Part shown: piece by piece, positions 11,932-23,585 of the stretch
How the letters are laid out: every line of letters begins with the position of its first letter
How positions within the stretch are numbered: the stretch's first letter is position 1
From: Ilex aquifolium
Lineage: Eukaryota; Streptophyta; Magnoliopsida; Aquifoliales; Aquifoliaceae
Direction: 5' to 3'
DNA length: 64,000 nt
Assembly: GCA_951799425.1 (NCBI GenBank)
Contig: OX637392.1
Location: forward strand, 35,499,593 to 35,563,592
Translations under genes and position numbers: made by a program
Notes under the pieces: model-generated
Database searches by the model: none
Told to the model about the DNA's origin: nothing
The model's input: the letters and a program-made list of their open reading frames with translations, nothing else

Positions 11932-14901
11932 GGAAACAGGTCAAATCACCCAACCAGTAAGCAACTGTACCAACTCTCTCAAGTAATTCGAAGGGACCGA
12001 TATAACTCGGCGATAACTTGCCCCTCTTACCAAATTGACCACTCGTTTCTTAGGCATAACCTTCAAGAAGATGTAATCTCCAACCTCAAACTCCAGAGGT
12101 CTCCGCCACCTGTCAGCGTTGCTCTTCTACCGGCTCTGAGCCATGAGAAGATGTTTCCTTATAAAAGCCACATTCTCTGTGTCTCTAATCAAATCTGGAC
12201 CTGTGGCAAGTCCCTCTCCAACCTCCGTCCAACAAACCAAAGAACCGCATGGCCTCCCATAAAGTGCCTCATAGGGTACCATCTAAATGCTCGCCTGATA
12301 ACTGTTGTTATAGGCGAACTCTACTAGTGTTAGATGATCTTCCCAACTACCCTTGAGATCTAGGATGCATGTTCAAAGTATGTCCTTTAAAATCTAGATG
12401 GTCCTCTCTGACTGACCATCCGTCCATCTGGGGATGAAAAGATGTACTCATCATCAACTGCGTCCTCATAGCTCGCTGAAAGCTCTCCTAGAAATGAGCC
12501 TTGAACCTGGAATCCCAATCCGGTACTATAAATACGGGTATCCCATGTAATCGGGCTATCTCCCTTATATACAATCTGCAGAATTCCTCTAGCGTTAAGG
12601 TCATCCGCACAGCCAAAAAGTGTGCCAACTTGGTAAGCTAATCCACTATCACTCATATCGCGTCGTGTCCCCATGTAGTTCGTGGAAAGTGGATCATAAA
12701 ATCTATAATGACATGCTCACACTTCCACTCAGCCACCTCCAAAGGCTAGAGCAATCTTGTTGGTCTCTAGTGCTCAACCTTGACCTGATGACATGTTAGA
12801 CATCTACTAACAAAATACCGACATGTCTCTTCATCCCGCTCCAATAGTATTAGCGGCGAAGATTGTGATACATCTTAGTGCCGCCAAGATGCATCACGAA
12901 TCTGGTGCAATGAAACTCCCGCATTATCTCCTCCCACAAGTCTGCGGACTGAGGAACCGCAACTTTGCCAACTTTGCCCCGATACCTAAGACTACCATCT
13001 GCATGAATGACATAGCCTTCCTCACCAATACCCGACTTTACCTTGTCCCTGATGGATAATATCTTTGTGTGTTGTTCCTGGAAGTCGGTCACCTTGCTTA
13101 GTAAAGAAGACATGTCAATTAGACTGCTCATAATACCCTGAGTCTGATCCCTGTAGTGTAGTCCGAACTGCCATACAGACTCAAGCATCTGCCACTCTTA
13201 GGAAGCTTTACCAGCCAAAACTCCTTGTAACTTCTGGATAAGAGCATTAGCAAACACGTTTGCCTTACTAGGATGGTAATGCAAACTGAAGTCATAATCC
13301 TCTAGGTACTCCATCCATATACGCTGCCTCATGTTAAGGTCTCGCTGCTTAAATATGTACTTTAGACTCTTATGGTCTGAGTATTCCTCAAACTGATCTC
13401 CATAAAGATAATAGCTTTATGCCTTCAAGGCAAAGACAACAGTTGTCAACTCTATGTCGTATGTAGGGAAGCTCTTCTCCTCGTCCTTTAACTGCCGAGA
13501 ACCATAAGCTACCACCCTCCCAAACTGAATCAAAACACATCTCAACCTATCCTTCGAGGTATCGCAAAAGACTATGTACCTCTGCCCTTTCTCGGGAACA
13601 ACCAAAATAGGAGTTGAAGTTAGTCTCCTTTTCAACTCCTCGAATGCCCTCTCACGTGAGTCATCCCACTAAAATCTAATCTCTTTCTTGGTCAATCTCG
13701 TCATAGGTGTCGCTAGTCGAGAGAAGTCATTGATTAATCTTCGATAGTACCATGCCAATCTTAAGAAACTGAGTATCTTGAAGATTGACTTCAGGTGTTC
13801 CCAATTTATCACTGCCTCCACCTTCTTCAGGTCAATAGATACACCCGAAGCGAACACCACATGACCCAAAAACTTTACCTATGTTAGCCAAAATTCACAC
13901 TTGCTGAACTTGACATACAACTGATGGTCTCTCAAGGTCTGGAGAATGATTCTCAAGTGACCCTCATGCTCCTCCTCAAACTTGTAGTAGATCAGAATGT
14001 CATCAACAAAGACTATGAAAAACTGATCTAGACAAGGTCGGAACACCCAATGCATGAGATCCATGAATGCCGTTGGGGCATTCATCAACCTAAAAGGCAT
14101 CACCGTAAACTCAAAATTCTTGTACCGTGTCCTAAACGCAGAATTAGGGATATCAATCTCCCTAATCCTCAACTGATGGTATTCCGTGCGCAGATTTATT
14201 TGGTAGTAGACCCGTGCCCCACTCAGTTGGTCAGAAAGACCATCGATCCTCGGCAATGGGTACTTGTTCTTGATAGTGACCATATTCAACCACTATTAGT
14301 CAATGCAGAGCCTAAAGGTCCAATCCTTCTTCTTGGCAAATAGCACTGGTGCACCCCAAGGTGAGATACTCAGCCTAGTGAAGCCTTTATCCAAAAACTC
14401 TTGTAACTAAACCTTTAGCTCCTACAACTCTGCCAGTGTCATCCTATGCGGTGTCATAGAAATAAGGGATGTAATAGGCTGTAACTCAATGGTGAATTCT
14501 ACATCCCTGATGTGGTGGTAACCCCGGTAATTGGTCTAGAAAGACATCCGCATAGTCACACACAACTCGACGTAGACCTAGCTCCTGTCTCGTCTCGTCT
14601 TCCAAGGTAAGGCTAGTAAGCTAACCCATCAAATGCCTATGCCAACGAGATTCATACACCACCTGGAATAGAACATTGTGCTTCTCACCTTGAAACTCAA
14701 AACAGACACCCTCTAGTGTATAAGTAGTGTCCCTCTTCCGATCATAGTCGATAAGGAATTGAACTCTGTCATATCCATGACCCTAAGGTCAACCGTGAGT
14801 TGGATCCCACCAATCTCTAACTCATAACCCCAACATATTCAGTTTATATAGAATCTGGCTCCTATGGGTGAACTCACATACATGGGCTCCTCTAGAGTCT
14901 T
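11932..14901 (-). pseudogene. E2 integrase, RNase H, RT and protease, degenerate
   Basis: Going up in coordinate on the minus strand, this is integrase (about 11990-13110, with EFHCTRFVMHLGGTKMYH of the zinc-binding region at 12850-13188), RNase H (about 13220-13640; PILVVPEKGQRYIVFCDTSK), RT (13669-14380; [12 protein letters not shown], catalytic FVDD at about 14000), then protease spacer. Each domain is collinear with E1 but broken into short frames by stops and indels. Many stops look like single substitutions. It cannot make a working enzyme. The frame is cut at 14902 by a solo LTR and continues as gag at 17516. Confidence 0.85.
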
Positions 14902-17515
14902 TGTGACACCCCAAATTTCCGGGGGTCCTTTATTGACCGTTGACCATCCGTCAACCAGCGAAAATACTCGTGATAGTCGTATAACCCAACACCACGTCAT
15001 TCACATGCTTTTAATCGGATTTACCATCCACAAGGTCAATTATACCTCCATTTATGTCCATTTATGTCATAGGAACCAAAGAAAACAAAGCCCAAAAGCA
15101 TGGCTAAGCATTTTGAAAATTTCAAAATTTTGGAAAAACCTTCCGGAAGGTCGACATACACCTACCGGAAGGTTGCTGAAGGAACTGTTACATGAAAAAG
15201 ATCAATTTCAAGAACTTCCGGAAGGTCGACATCAGTAGCAAAAACCTTCCGGAATGTCCATTCCAGTAGCCAAAACCTTCCGGAAGGTTCATTCCAGAAA
15301 ACAAAACCTTCCGGAAGAATTCGGCAGTCAAAAAGAAACCCAAGGCAAAACCTTCCGGAAGGTCCACTCCAGTAGACAAGTCCTTCCGGTAGATTTTACT
15401 CCAGTAGCTAAAATCTTCCGGAAGGTTCATTCCAGTGGGCAAAACCTTCCGGAAGGTATTAGCTGTGAACAAGGCAAGCTGGGGTTTTTAGCAAAACCTT
15501 CCGGAAGACCGACACACACCTTCCGGTAGGTTTTCAGACTGTGAGCATAAAAATGGATTTCTTTCCCCTCCAAACCATCCTTAAAGCTACCCCATACACT
15601 CCAACTCATTCAATACATGTTTAATGAGATTTTCCATATAATACCCAACTCATACAATCTCTATTACAATTCATTCCATAATATATATACATCAAAATGG
15701 AGTTTTGTTAAAGGTTTTACAGAACTTAAACTAAGGCCACAAGCCGGCCCCCTTCATGCTTGATGCTCTCCAAATGAGCCATCCGCCGGAGCAAAACCCA
15801 CACCTGAAATGTTTTTCCCATAAAGGGTGAGCCACGCTCAATAGGGTATCTCCTAGAGAGGCTATTCCCCAACCTAAATGCATATGAAATGTCACATGCT
15901 ATCAATCAACAATCCACAACAAGAATATATTCCATGTTGAAACATGTAATGCCATGCTATGAAATGAGGTGAGACTCACTCATGCACATCAACCGAGCCC
16001 TTCCCGGCTCCTCTACACATGCAAGTGCCAATGTGTACCAATCCGTCATTTATGTTTCACATCAAATGACATCTCATTCTAGGGTCTTTATAGAGGTGGA
16101 TGTTCATGGACTCACACCAAAGGTCACCCAACCTACACGGAATTCATGGACTTCCACCAACGGTTCCGCGTACACCGACACACTTTATGGGCTCTTATAC
16201 CAACGGAGTGCGTATCCAATCACCGGGTCTCTCACCCGAGGGATTTTCTAGTCCTTCTTGCTACCCCAACCCTATCAACATATAAACCATTCGACTCGTC
16301 TAGGTCATCGACCCATATTACCCGAGCTCACTCGTCATCCACCATGTGTGGTGAAGACAAATAACCATGCACAACACCTCCTAAAATGCGATGTTCCCGT
16401 GCATATGAAATGTGGTGCTCCATTGCAACACCAATACAATGTTCGATATGATATGAGTGACATATGAACATTCTCAACACATTTCTCATATTCCATGGCA
16501 AAATCATATCAAAAGCATATAATTCCCATAATACAAATTCCAAGCATGTTATCAACATACTAAAATTTCATGGCATATATATAAACACATAACACGCCCA
16601 CAATTTCATATAACACATGAATTTACATTGGGTTCATTTCACATATCCAATTCATAGAAATCACAATTAGTAACTTCTAAATATTCATCCAAGTTAGGAT
16701 TTCCTTTACCCATTTCAATACCCAATTCACCCAATTTCACAACAATAGGCAAGAGACACATAGGCTATCATCCTACCCATTCCATAAAAACATTATAGGC
16801 TTGGAATAAACCTTAGTAGGAAGAAACCCTACCTCTTGAAGCGTGAGGAACGACCAAGGGAAGTTCCAAGACCCGATTCAAGCCAAAAACCCTCACTCTC
16901 GAAAATCCCGTACCTTAATCTTCGGTAAAACTTGCGCTTTTTGGTATAGCCGCGTAGCCCTCGATGAGTAGAGCGACTTTAATTCTTGGCTTGCGTGGAT
17001 TCGAGGTCCGTAGCGCCGTAGATCGTAGAGAGAAGGTGAGTTTTTCTCTCTTTTCTCCCTCTTTCTCTCTATCGGCTGAAACCGGCTGAACAATGGGGAA
17101 AAATCTAATTTTTCCCCCTATTTATATTTTAGAATACTTGGCCCACAATTCGCCACACGTCCTATTTAATTCCGGGTCCGTTTTAATCCCGAAACGATTA
17201 AATTTCGCTCCGGTTCAAGTTCGAATTATTTTTGTTTTAACTTGTGTTTAATATTTCCCCAAACCTGGAAACTTTATAAAAATTTCGTGTACAGGGTCAC
17301 CCGGGGCCCGTTCGTTTCGTAAAACGCGAAAAATCCGACTATCTCGGAATTCCACGAAATTTGACGTGGTAACTAGATTTCGCGAGACGAATCCAACGGT
17401 GAGGTCCGTTTCGTCATCCGAGTTCTAGAAAAATTCAGGTTTACAACCTGTACTGTAGTGGCAATTTACCGTTTTGCCCTTTTTCACAAAGGTTGAAATT
17501 TTCTCGGGTTTTACA
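14902..17515 (-). mobile_element. Solo chromovirus LTR, 2614 bp, TSD gtctt
   Basis: On the minus strand the repeat begins TGTAAAACCCGAG at 17515 and ends GGGGTGTCACA at 14902. It is flanked by the exact 5 bp duplication gtctt (14897-14901 and 17516-17520) and contains no internal region, so it is a solo LTR left by LTR-LTR recombination. It interrupts the gag/protease part of E2. A TATA box (TATAAATAGGGG) is near 17125. A CTTCCGGAAG array occupies 15139-15535. Confidence 0.93.
15139..15535. repeat. Palindrome array, ACCTTCCGGAAGGT type
   Basis: About fifteen copies of the palindrome CCTTCCGGAAGG, some with one or two changes, alternate with spacers of about 15-25 bp such as ctactggaatga and its variants. 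The array and its flank (ggagtgtatggggtag on the minus strand) are nearly the same as in the solo LTR at 25593-27794, whose ends are unrelated. Confidence 0.92.
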
Positions 17516-18318
17516 GTCTTGGCCTCTAAGCCCAAGTCTCGTATACATGATGCAGCAATAAAAGTGTGTAATGTACCATAATAAAACAATACCCTAGTCC
17601 ACAATCTAGAGAGAAATAATGTACTCTGAATCATTGACGCCACTGTGTCCCTGCCTAAAAGCCCTATCCCCGGCCTCATCCCACACCCTGGCCCATCTGG
17701 CTTGATTGCTAAGTCCCGCATGTGAAGTAGTAGGTGTTTATGCAGTACCCTGTAACTGGAACTAATTACCCTGACCCATGGTGGGATAGAGAATAATATA
17801 GTAAGTCTGTCGTGGAGGCCCTACTAATGACTGGGACTAAGGTGTCCCGAAACTCTATGAATCCTACCTCAGTGGACAATCCTCTTTCAGGTGGCCCGGT
17901 TGGTGACATATTAAACACGTCTTTTGGCCCACCTGATAAGAAGTTATGAAATTTCTCCCACCTTCGAAGGGTTGACCTTGGCCTTGGCCTTGATAGCCTC
18001 GGCCCTACCCCTGCGATCCCTATGGGGCGGATGTCCTCTGCCTCTTCCCCAAACTAGTAGTGGAGGACTGACCCTCATTCTTCTTGTCCTTGGCTTTGGC
18101 CTCCTGAATGCTCTTGGCATCATTGACCTCTCTCTTGATGGCCATAGCTGTCTCGACCATTTCATCGAGTTCGTGTAGGCGATGGCCCACAATCTTGCCC
18201 TTGATGGATAACTTTAAGCCATCCTTGAATCTCCTTACTTTGGCCAAGTCAGTGGCCACGTAATCATCGAAAAAATGGGCTAGTTACATAAACGTCGCCA
18301 CGTATTGCATCAACTGTA
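17516..18318 (-). pseudogene. E2 gag (C-terminal half) and start of protease, degenerate
   Basis: The minus strand encodes the gag C-terminal half: KVRRFKDGLKLSIKGKIVG (capsid part, about 18200), a basic linker, the zinc knuckle CLICHQPGHLKEDC, then the start of protease. It matches E1 gag from about residue 170 onward. Stops and indels break the frame. The N-terminal 170 residues, PBS and 5' LTR are absent, because homology stops at about 18318 and pararetrovirus sequence begins. Confidence 0.85.
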
Positions 18319-19353
18319 GGTGGTGCATAATATATTAAAAACCATTCAACAAAAGGAATTATTCATTTTTCTCTTTCTATGAAAGAGTAAAACATTTCTT
18401 TATATCTTAATAAATCTTCTTGGTTCATAGTTTTAAAATGATAAATTCTAAATTCCTCATATTTGGGAAGATAAAATTTTGTATTTATTTCTTTCCTATT
18501 TACTATAAATTCATTTAATTTTAAGTCCATCAAATTTATAGTTGAAATCTGATTTCAGATATAATTGGGTGTTGATCTTCTTCTAAGGAAGATTCATTAT
18601 CTTGTCTATAGACTCTTTGTGGAATCTGGTTACGCGAAGTGTGGATTCCCTCAATTATGGGATCTTTTCCCCTTCTTCTATCAGGAATAGAAGAAGTGGA
18701 CCTCCTACAAGGAGAATTGTATACAGACAAAGTGCTTGATTTATTTGAGATTTTTTTCCTGGGTATAACAGCATCTCACTGCCATGTTTCTAGAAACTGG
18801 ATTTCTAACCATTTAATGGTTTTAGGGATTTCAATTTTATTTTTTATCATATTTCTTTCAATTAGAGTTGTTTGACCCCTGAGATTATGAAGCTTAGCTT
18901 ATGGTGATAGAGTATTCATTACTTTATAATAGACTATATAAGTGAAAATCATTATAACAGTTCCTTCTTCAAAATTATAACCATAAGTTTTAATATTACA
19001 TGTTAAAACATCTAATATGTTACTATCAGTTAAAGATACTGATAAATTCGAAAAACAGTTAAAGTAAACTGGACCAGTACTTAAACTGGATTGCATAACT
19101 CCCATTATGGATTGGTCAAAATCTAGCATCTCTTAAGGCTAGCATAAAAGAGGCATTAATCCTTGAAGGGTTAATGGTTTTAAAGCCACTTGTACTAACC
19201 CAATATGTAAAAATTTGTAATTTTCTTGTGCCTTGAAGATTTCTCTATCTATTAAGAGTTGTAAAGTAGCCCCATGTTGACCAAAGGGAATTGTTCTTTC
19301 TAACATTTTAATCGTTATACTTGATTTAAAATCAAAAGTTCCAATATTATATA
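18319..19353 (-). pseudogene. Endogenous pararetrovirus (Caulimoviridae) movement-protein region
   Basis: Read on the minus strand, this segment encodes HIGLVQVALKPLT, then after a frameshift a degenerate RDARFD stretch, then GPVYFNCFSNLSVSLTD and NIKTYGYNFEEG with YIVYYKVMNT. This is the wording and order of the viral movement-protein domain of plant pararetroviruses (badnavirus/petuvirus/florendovirus type), which opens plasmodesmata for spread. A downstream stretch (GIHTSRNQIPQRVY, then FYSFIEREK) follows as in the first ORF of such viruses. Several stops and frameshifts make it non-functional. It continues on the far side of the Helitron at 21790. I recognise the family by eye. The genus is not certain. 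Confidence 0.78.
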
Positions 19354-20195
19354 CTAGTCATAACCCGTGTCTGAAGGCACGATTAAATATAAAATTTAAG
19401 CGCCCAAAAAATCGATTCCATTATATTAAATAATAAATTTTCTTTTCTTCATTTTCTTTAATTATGTCATTTAAAATTTATTTTTACCTACTATTTTTTT
19501 AAAAATATTGATAAATTTTTTTCAAAATATATAATCCGATAAAAAAATTTCAGCATGTATATACTGTCGTGTATGAATAATGTCTAAAATAAAAATTATG
19601 TTAAGCTATAAATTAATCAAATATTAAATAATTAAATATGAGATAGAAATGAGTGATGTGATGTTTTTGAAGGGAAAAATATGTAAGAAATAAAAATTCA
19701 AGTTCCTAGGTGTATTATTATATAGATATATCACAAATTATATATATATATATATTATTCACTTATTATACCATTCAGATATTATAATATTTTTATTTCA
19801 ATACAAAATATGACCTATATTATAGTCATTCAACATGTTTTGATGCAAATAATCTGTAATTAAGGTCCATTTGTTTATTTAAAAAATTTAAAAATAATCC
19901 TTAATTAAATAGAGTCATAATTAACGATCTAATTAATGTGTAGTATGAGATAGAGAGAGAGACTTATAAGAGATATTGAAGTCTTAGAATTGTGGAAGGA
20001 ATAAAAGTCTTGTTCAAAAAATTGGGAGAGAGAATTTAGCATTAGGACCGTCGGATTAATAATCGTCAAGTGATCTGAGCCACAACGTAAGTGATAAGTG
20101 ATGGAATTTGAGGGGGAGAATTCAATATGAATGATTTTGAGAGAGATATTGGTGGCTGCTGGATAAGTCTATTTAAGATTGTCAGATAGACTTAT

Positions 20196-20805
20196 TAAAG
20201 TCTGTGCTGTTTTAACACGAACACGAACACGAACCGTTTAATAAACATGTAACACGATACTACTTGTTTAACCCATTAAAAAAAATATTATTTTAATAAA
20301 TTTTTTTTTTCCATTTCTTTTCTTCCAACTGTACGTTCCTCAATTGAAGGAATTCCAGCCAACAACTCACGTGAAAATCACACCACAAAGGTTGGTTAAA
20401 ATGAGAAGTCCACTACCTTTTTTATAGGCAACTGAAGTCTCCCCTCTCCACTCCTTGTCGATGTGGGATTCAAAGAAAAGGGTCAGAAGGCAATTCAATG
20501 CCTCAAGGCTCAAAGCTTCACTTTCCTACTACTGATGTCCTTACTTTTGTTTTTGAAATATTTTCTTTATTTTTTTTTCTTTACTCATTTATTATTTTAT
20601 ATATATATAATTTATTATTATATTAAATTTATTTAAACGGGTGATAAACGGGTTGACATATCTCACTTGAACACGACCCTTTATTAAACATGTCTGACGG
20701 GTCAACCCGTTTACCACCCAAATCCGTTAAGGTTTCACCCAAACCCGTTTAATTAGTGTCGATTCACGTCGGTTAATCGTGTCGTGTCGAATTTTGACAG
20801 GCTTA
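20196..20805. mobile_element. hAT-like insertion inside the Helitron
   Basis: The left side reads ctgttttaacacgaacacg and the right side ends cgtgtcgtgtcgaattttgacaggctta. These are imperfect inverted ends rich in CGTGT/ACACG, as in plant hAT MITEs. Internal words aaacgggt and gggtcaacccgttta support this. No exact target duplication was found. Confidence 0.4.
20421..20469 (-). promoter_or_regulatory. snRNA-type USE plus TATA box
   Basis: The minus strand has ATCCCACATCG (20469-20459), a perfect match to the plant snRNA upstream sequence element RTCCCACATCG. After 32 bp it has TATAAA (20426-20421). That spacing is close to RNA polymerase II snRNA promoters. No known snRNA follows, so it may be a relic or a chance match inside the hAT-like insert. 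Confidence 0.45.
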
Positions 20806-20944
20806 CTGTTTTGTATTATAGATTATATATATAGATATAGATATAGGATGACATATGTTAATAAACCTATATTTTGTTAGCGATAATCATTGTTATTGTA
20901 TTATTATTTTGTTAATTTTAAATTACACGTTTGAACTGCTTATT

Positions 20945-21485
20945 ATATAGATTGAATTATATATATAGATATAGATATCAATATAGATAGATAAATAGGA
21001 CGGCATATGTTAATGAACTTATATTTTATTAGAGATAATCCTTATTATTAGAGTTTTAATAGATTTTAGATATATTTTGTTTTTATTATATATATATATA
21101 TGTATGTATGTATGTATGTAACCGTCCAAGTCAATCTCTCCCATGATTTGAATGAGAATGAGGAGAGATAAAAAAGAATGTAGTAGAGTAGATGTAGATA
21201 TCTCTCCAATGGTTTGAATGAGGATGAGGAAAGATAAAATGAATGTAGTAGAGTCCTGTAGGAATGTAGATTAATTAAGATCATTGGATCAAAAACCTGA
21301 AAATGATCTGAACCTCAAAAGTTCAAGACGAACCAATCTAGTTATTTTATTATATAGATATAGATATCAATATAAATATATATAAATAGATAAATAGGAC
21401 GACATATGTTGATGAACTTATATTTTATTAGAGATAATCTTTATTATTAGAGTTTTAATAGATTTTAGATATATTTTGTTTTTAT

Positions 21486-21540
<55 letters not shown>

Positions 21541-21789
21541 ATATGTATATAACCGTCCAAGCCAATCTCTCCCATGGTTTGAAGGGAATGAGTAGAGATA
21601 AAAAAGAATGTAGTAGAGTAGGTGTAGATATTTCTCCAATGGTTTGAATGAGGATGAGGAGAGATAAAATGAATGTAGTAAAGTCCTGTAGGAATGTAGA
21701 TTAATTAGGATTGTTGGATCAAAAACTTGAAAATGATCTGAGCCGCGAAAAGCTCAAGACAAATCAATCTAGTTACTTTATTATATAGA
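20945..21789. repeat. Two direct repeats of about 400-430 bp containing the Helitron 5' end
   Basis: The blocks 20945-21350 and 21355-21789 share the run agagataat, cattattattagagttttaatag-type words, aaccgtccaag, caatctctccca, tccaatggtttgaatg and aatctagtta before tattatatag. A third, shorter piece is at 20815-20905. The first copy has a (GTAT)n tract near 21100 and the second has (TG)n at 21498-21536. Confidence 0.8.
21498..21536 (+). repeat. (TG)n microsatellite
   Basis: About 19 TG units follow an (AT)n run at 21485-21498, inside the second Helitron repeat. Confidence 0.95.
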
Positions 21790-22090
21790 TTTTCTTAGTT
21801 GGATACTGGGGTATATCCCAGTTCTGTAATTTACTTTCAATATCTGAAATTTTGACTTCTTCAAGATTCTTTACATAATCTTCTTTATGTTTATTACCTA
21901 ATTTAAATAGGCTTAATGCCATTCTTCTTTTCAAAAAAGTTTTTGTTAACATATATGCGTTACTATTACCTTCAGGTTGCTATAGTAATTTGTCTTTTAA
22001 TTCTGCTACAGTAATGTTATAGTGACTTTTTGCTACAATAACTTTGTTACAGTGTTCGTCTTCCCCCTTCCTACTCTTGTTGTCAACGAT
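21790..22090 (-). pseudogene. Endogenous pararetrovirus, N-terminal part of the movement ORF
   Basis: The minus strand reads KVIVAKSHYNITVAELKDKL, then a stop (TAG), then NAYMLTKTFLKRRMALSLFK, and KISDIESKLQNWDIPQYP next to the Helitron. Removing the Helitron places this immediately before the movement-protein core at 19353, in the correct order. It resembles the region ahead of the movement domain in plant pararetroviruses. An upstream stop near 22075 marks the end of recognisable coding. The exact right edge of viral sequence is unknown. Confidence 0.65.
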
Positions 22091-23438
22091 TTACGGGGAA
22101 CACAGATGTTCTCACTCCTATCTCTCAAAAATGGCCTAACATCCCATACATGACTTGGGTGCAGCACCATAGGAATAAGAAGAAAAACATTATAACCGAA
22201 TTAGAGTAGCAAATTCAAAATAACATTAATATAACAGAATTAAATCACAATTACATAAGCAACATGGATTAGTAATAGATCACAATTACATAAGCAACAT
22301 AAATGTAGAGATATAGAAGAGTAGAGAATTGATCTTTCAAGCTCGTATTTTTCAATGTAGTCAATCCCCCCTTTTATTCGCCTCCAACCATAATAGGTAT
22401 TAAAGGTAAGACTTAAAAATATTTGCTTGGGCACACCAAGAGATGGGGGGTTATGGGGTTAGCCACCAATACAATTTATTTACTGTTGGAGTAAAAAATG
22501 TGTCCAACTGTTCAGAAAGTTGTTTGCAATTGATCTGAGCCTGGCTACACCTTTTCCCGAGCTCTGGGACAGGTTTCCAACAGTTATGGTACCTGAAAAG
22601 AAATTCGAAGACCGGAGATGTGCTTCGGGGGTCGACCCTCCGACGCTCAAGTCAGTATTTGGAAAATTAAGGTGCAACAATTGAATTGGGCTCATTGTGC
22701 TTACGTGGGTCTTACCCTAGAGTTCCCTTTTTATAGTATTTTGATAGGTGTTCTAGGGAGAGTGGACTCTAGGCTTTCTTGGTAGTTTGAATTTGCCTAA
22801 TCTCCTTTCGGTTGAGGAGTCTTGGCTTTTGTGGACTTTATCCTTTGTTGGGATAACCATCTAGAGTCCTAACTGTGCTAGGAGTTTATTTGATCACGCG
22901 CATAAGGCTAGCCGAGGGTGGAATCTTATCCTTATCCCTTGGCTGCCTTATCTTCTTCACAGTATTTAAACAAATCCCGCCATTTCAACGAGTCTTTGGT
23001 AGATAAGGTTCCTATTTTAAAATTGGAGATAAGCTTTGCCATCCTTCTGGTTTCCTTATCCCACCAGGTTGGGGAAAACTGATTATCCGAGGTCATTATT
23101 CCTCTAGCTTTCCTTTTTCTCTAACAGGTTAGTCAAAGGTTGTATTTCTAAAGGTAGTGTCAACTAGGACCTTTCCCTTAGTTGAGATTAATTTTTCCTC
23201 CATCAATTGCCCCTAATCAGGTTTCCCAAGATGGTGGAGATTTTCTCTCATTGAAAATCTGACAGTTACCTCTCTCCGATTCTTGAAGTGCGTTAATTGT
23301 GCATCTCTTCAAATGAGGTAGGCATGGTTTTTGTAACTGTCATCCCTTGATCTATTTAAAGGGTGGTTAGGGTCTTTGGATTGACAAAGTTTTCCTTCCC
23401 TCTTTGATCTTTCTCCTCATAAACGAGCTATCTATTCT
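22091..23438. other. Unassigned intergenic stretch, no gene seen
   Basis: No frame here looks coding. The left third is AT-rich with a local duplication (cacaattacataagcaacat at 22250 and 22281). The middle has gggtcgaccctccgacgctcaagtcag near 22630-22656, a phrase I associate with dispersed plant repeats, and a line of AT-rich spacer with cttatcc words follows. It may be a worn LTR or other non-autonomous repeat. I could not find its ends. Confidence 0.4.
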
Positions 23439-23585
23439 TGTAAAACCCGAGAAAAATAAAACTTTATTAAAAAAGAAAAAATGGTAATTAGTCGTTACGG
23501 TGCGAGTTGAAAATCCAATTTTTTCTAGAACTCAGATGACAAAATGGACCTCATCATTGGATTCGTATTGTAAAATCTAGCTACT
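23439..23585 (+). repeat. LTR 'A' of a chromovirus, left piece
   Basis: The piece starts TGTAAAACCCGAG and follows the opening of the other chromovirus LTRs (e.g. 24510) through the conserved ggattcgt...aaatctag block. It then breaks at ctact, where another element is inserted. It continues at 44050. The five bases before it are attct. Confidence 0.8.

Larger units (their letters stand above)
7780..18318 (-). mobile_element. E2: decayed Ty3/gypsy chromovirus, 5' truncated
   Basis: On the minus strand the element keeps gag (from 18318), protease, RT, RNase H, integrase, a chromodomain-like tail, PPT and 3' LTR. The 5' LTR, PBS and gag N-terminus are missing where it meets the pararetrovirus fragment at about 18318. 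Its protein order and wording match E1, but it has many stops and frameshifts, so it is older. Two later solo LTRs interrupt it (10380-11931 and 14902-17515). Confidence 0.88.
19354..21789 (-). mobile_element. Non-autonomous Helitron, 2436 bp
   Basis: On the minus strand the element starts TCTATATAATAAAG at 21789 and ends with a short hairpin (CGTGCCTTCAGACACG), a few bases, and CTAG at 19354. It lies exactly between a host A and a host T, which is the Helitron rule, without target duplication. The flanking pararetrovirus reading continues across it. No Rep or helicase is present. Inside are hAT-like debris (about 20196-20805), a promoter-like USE/TATA pair, and two long direct repeats that each contain a copy of the 5' end. 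Confidence 0.82.

Noticed and set aside
10380-11948. Exact target duplication for the solo LTR in E2
   Set aside because: The left flank aagat has no matching pentamer at any plausible right end, so I left the right border approximate.
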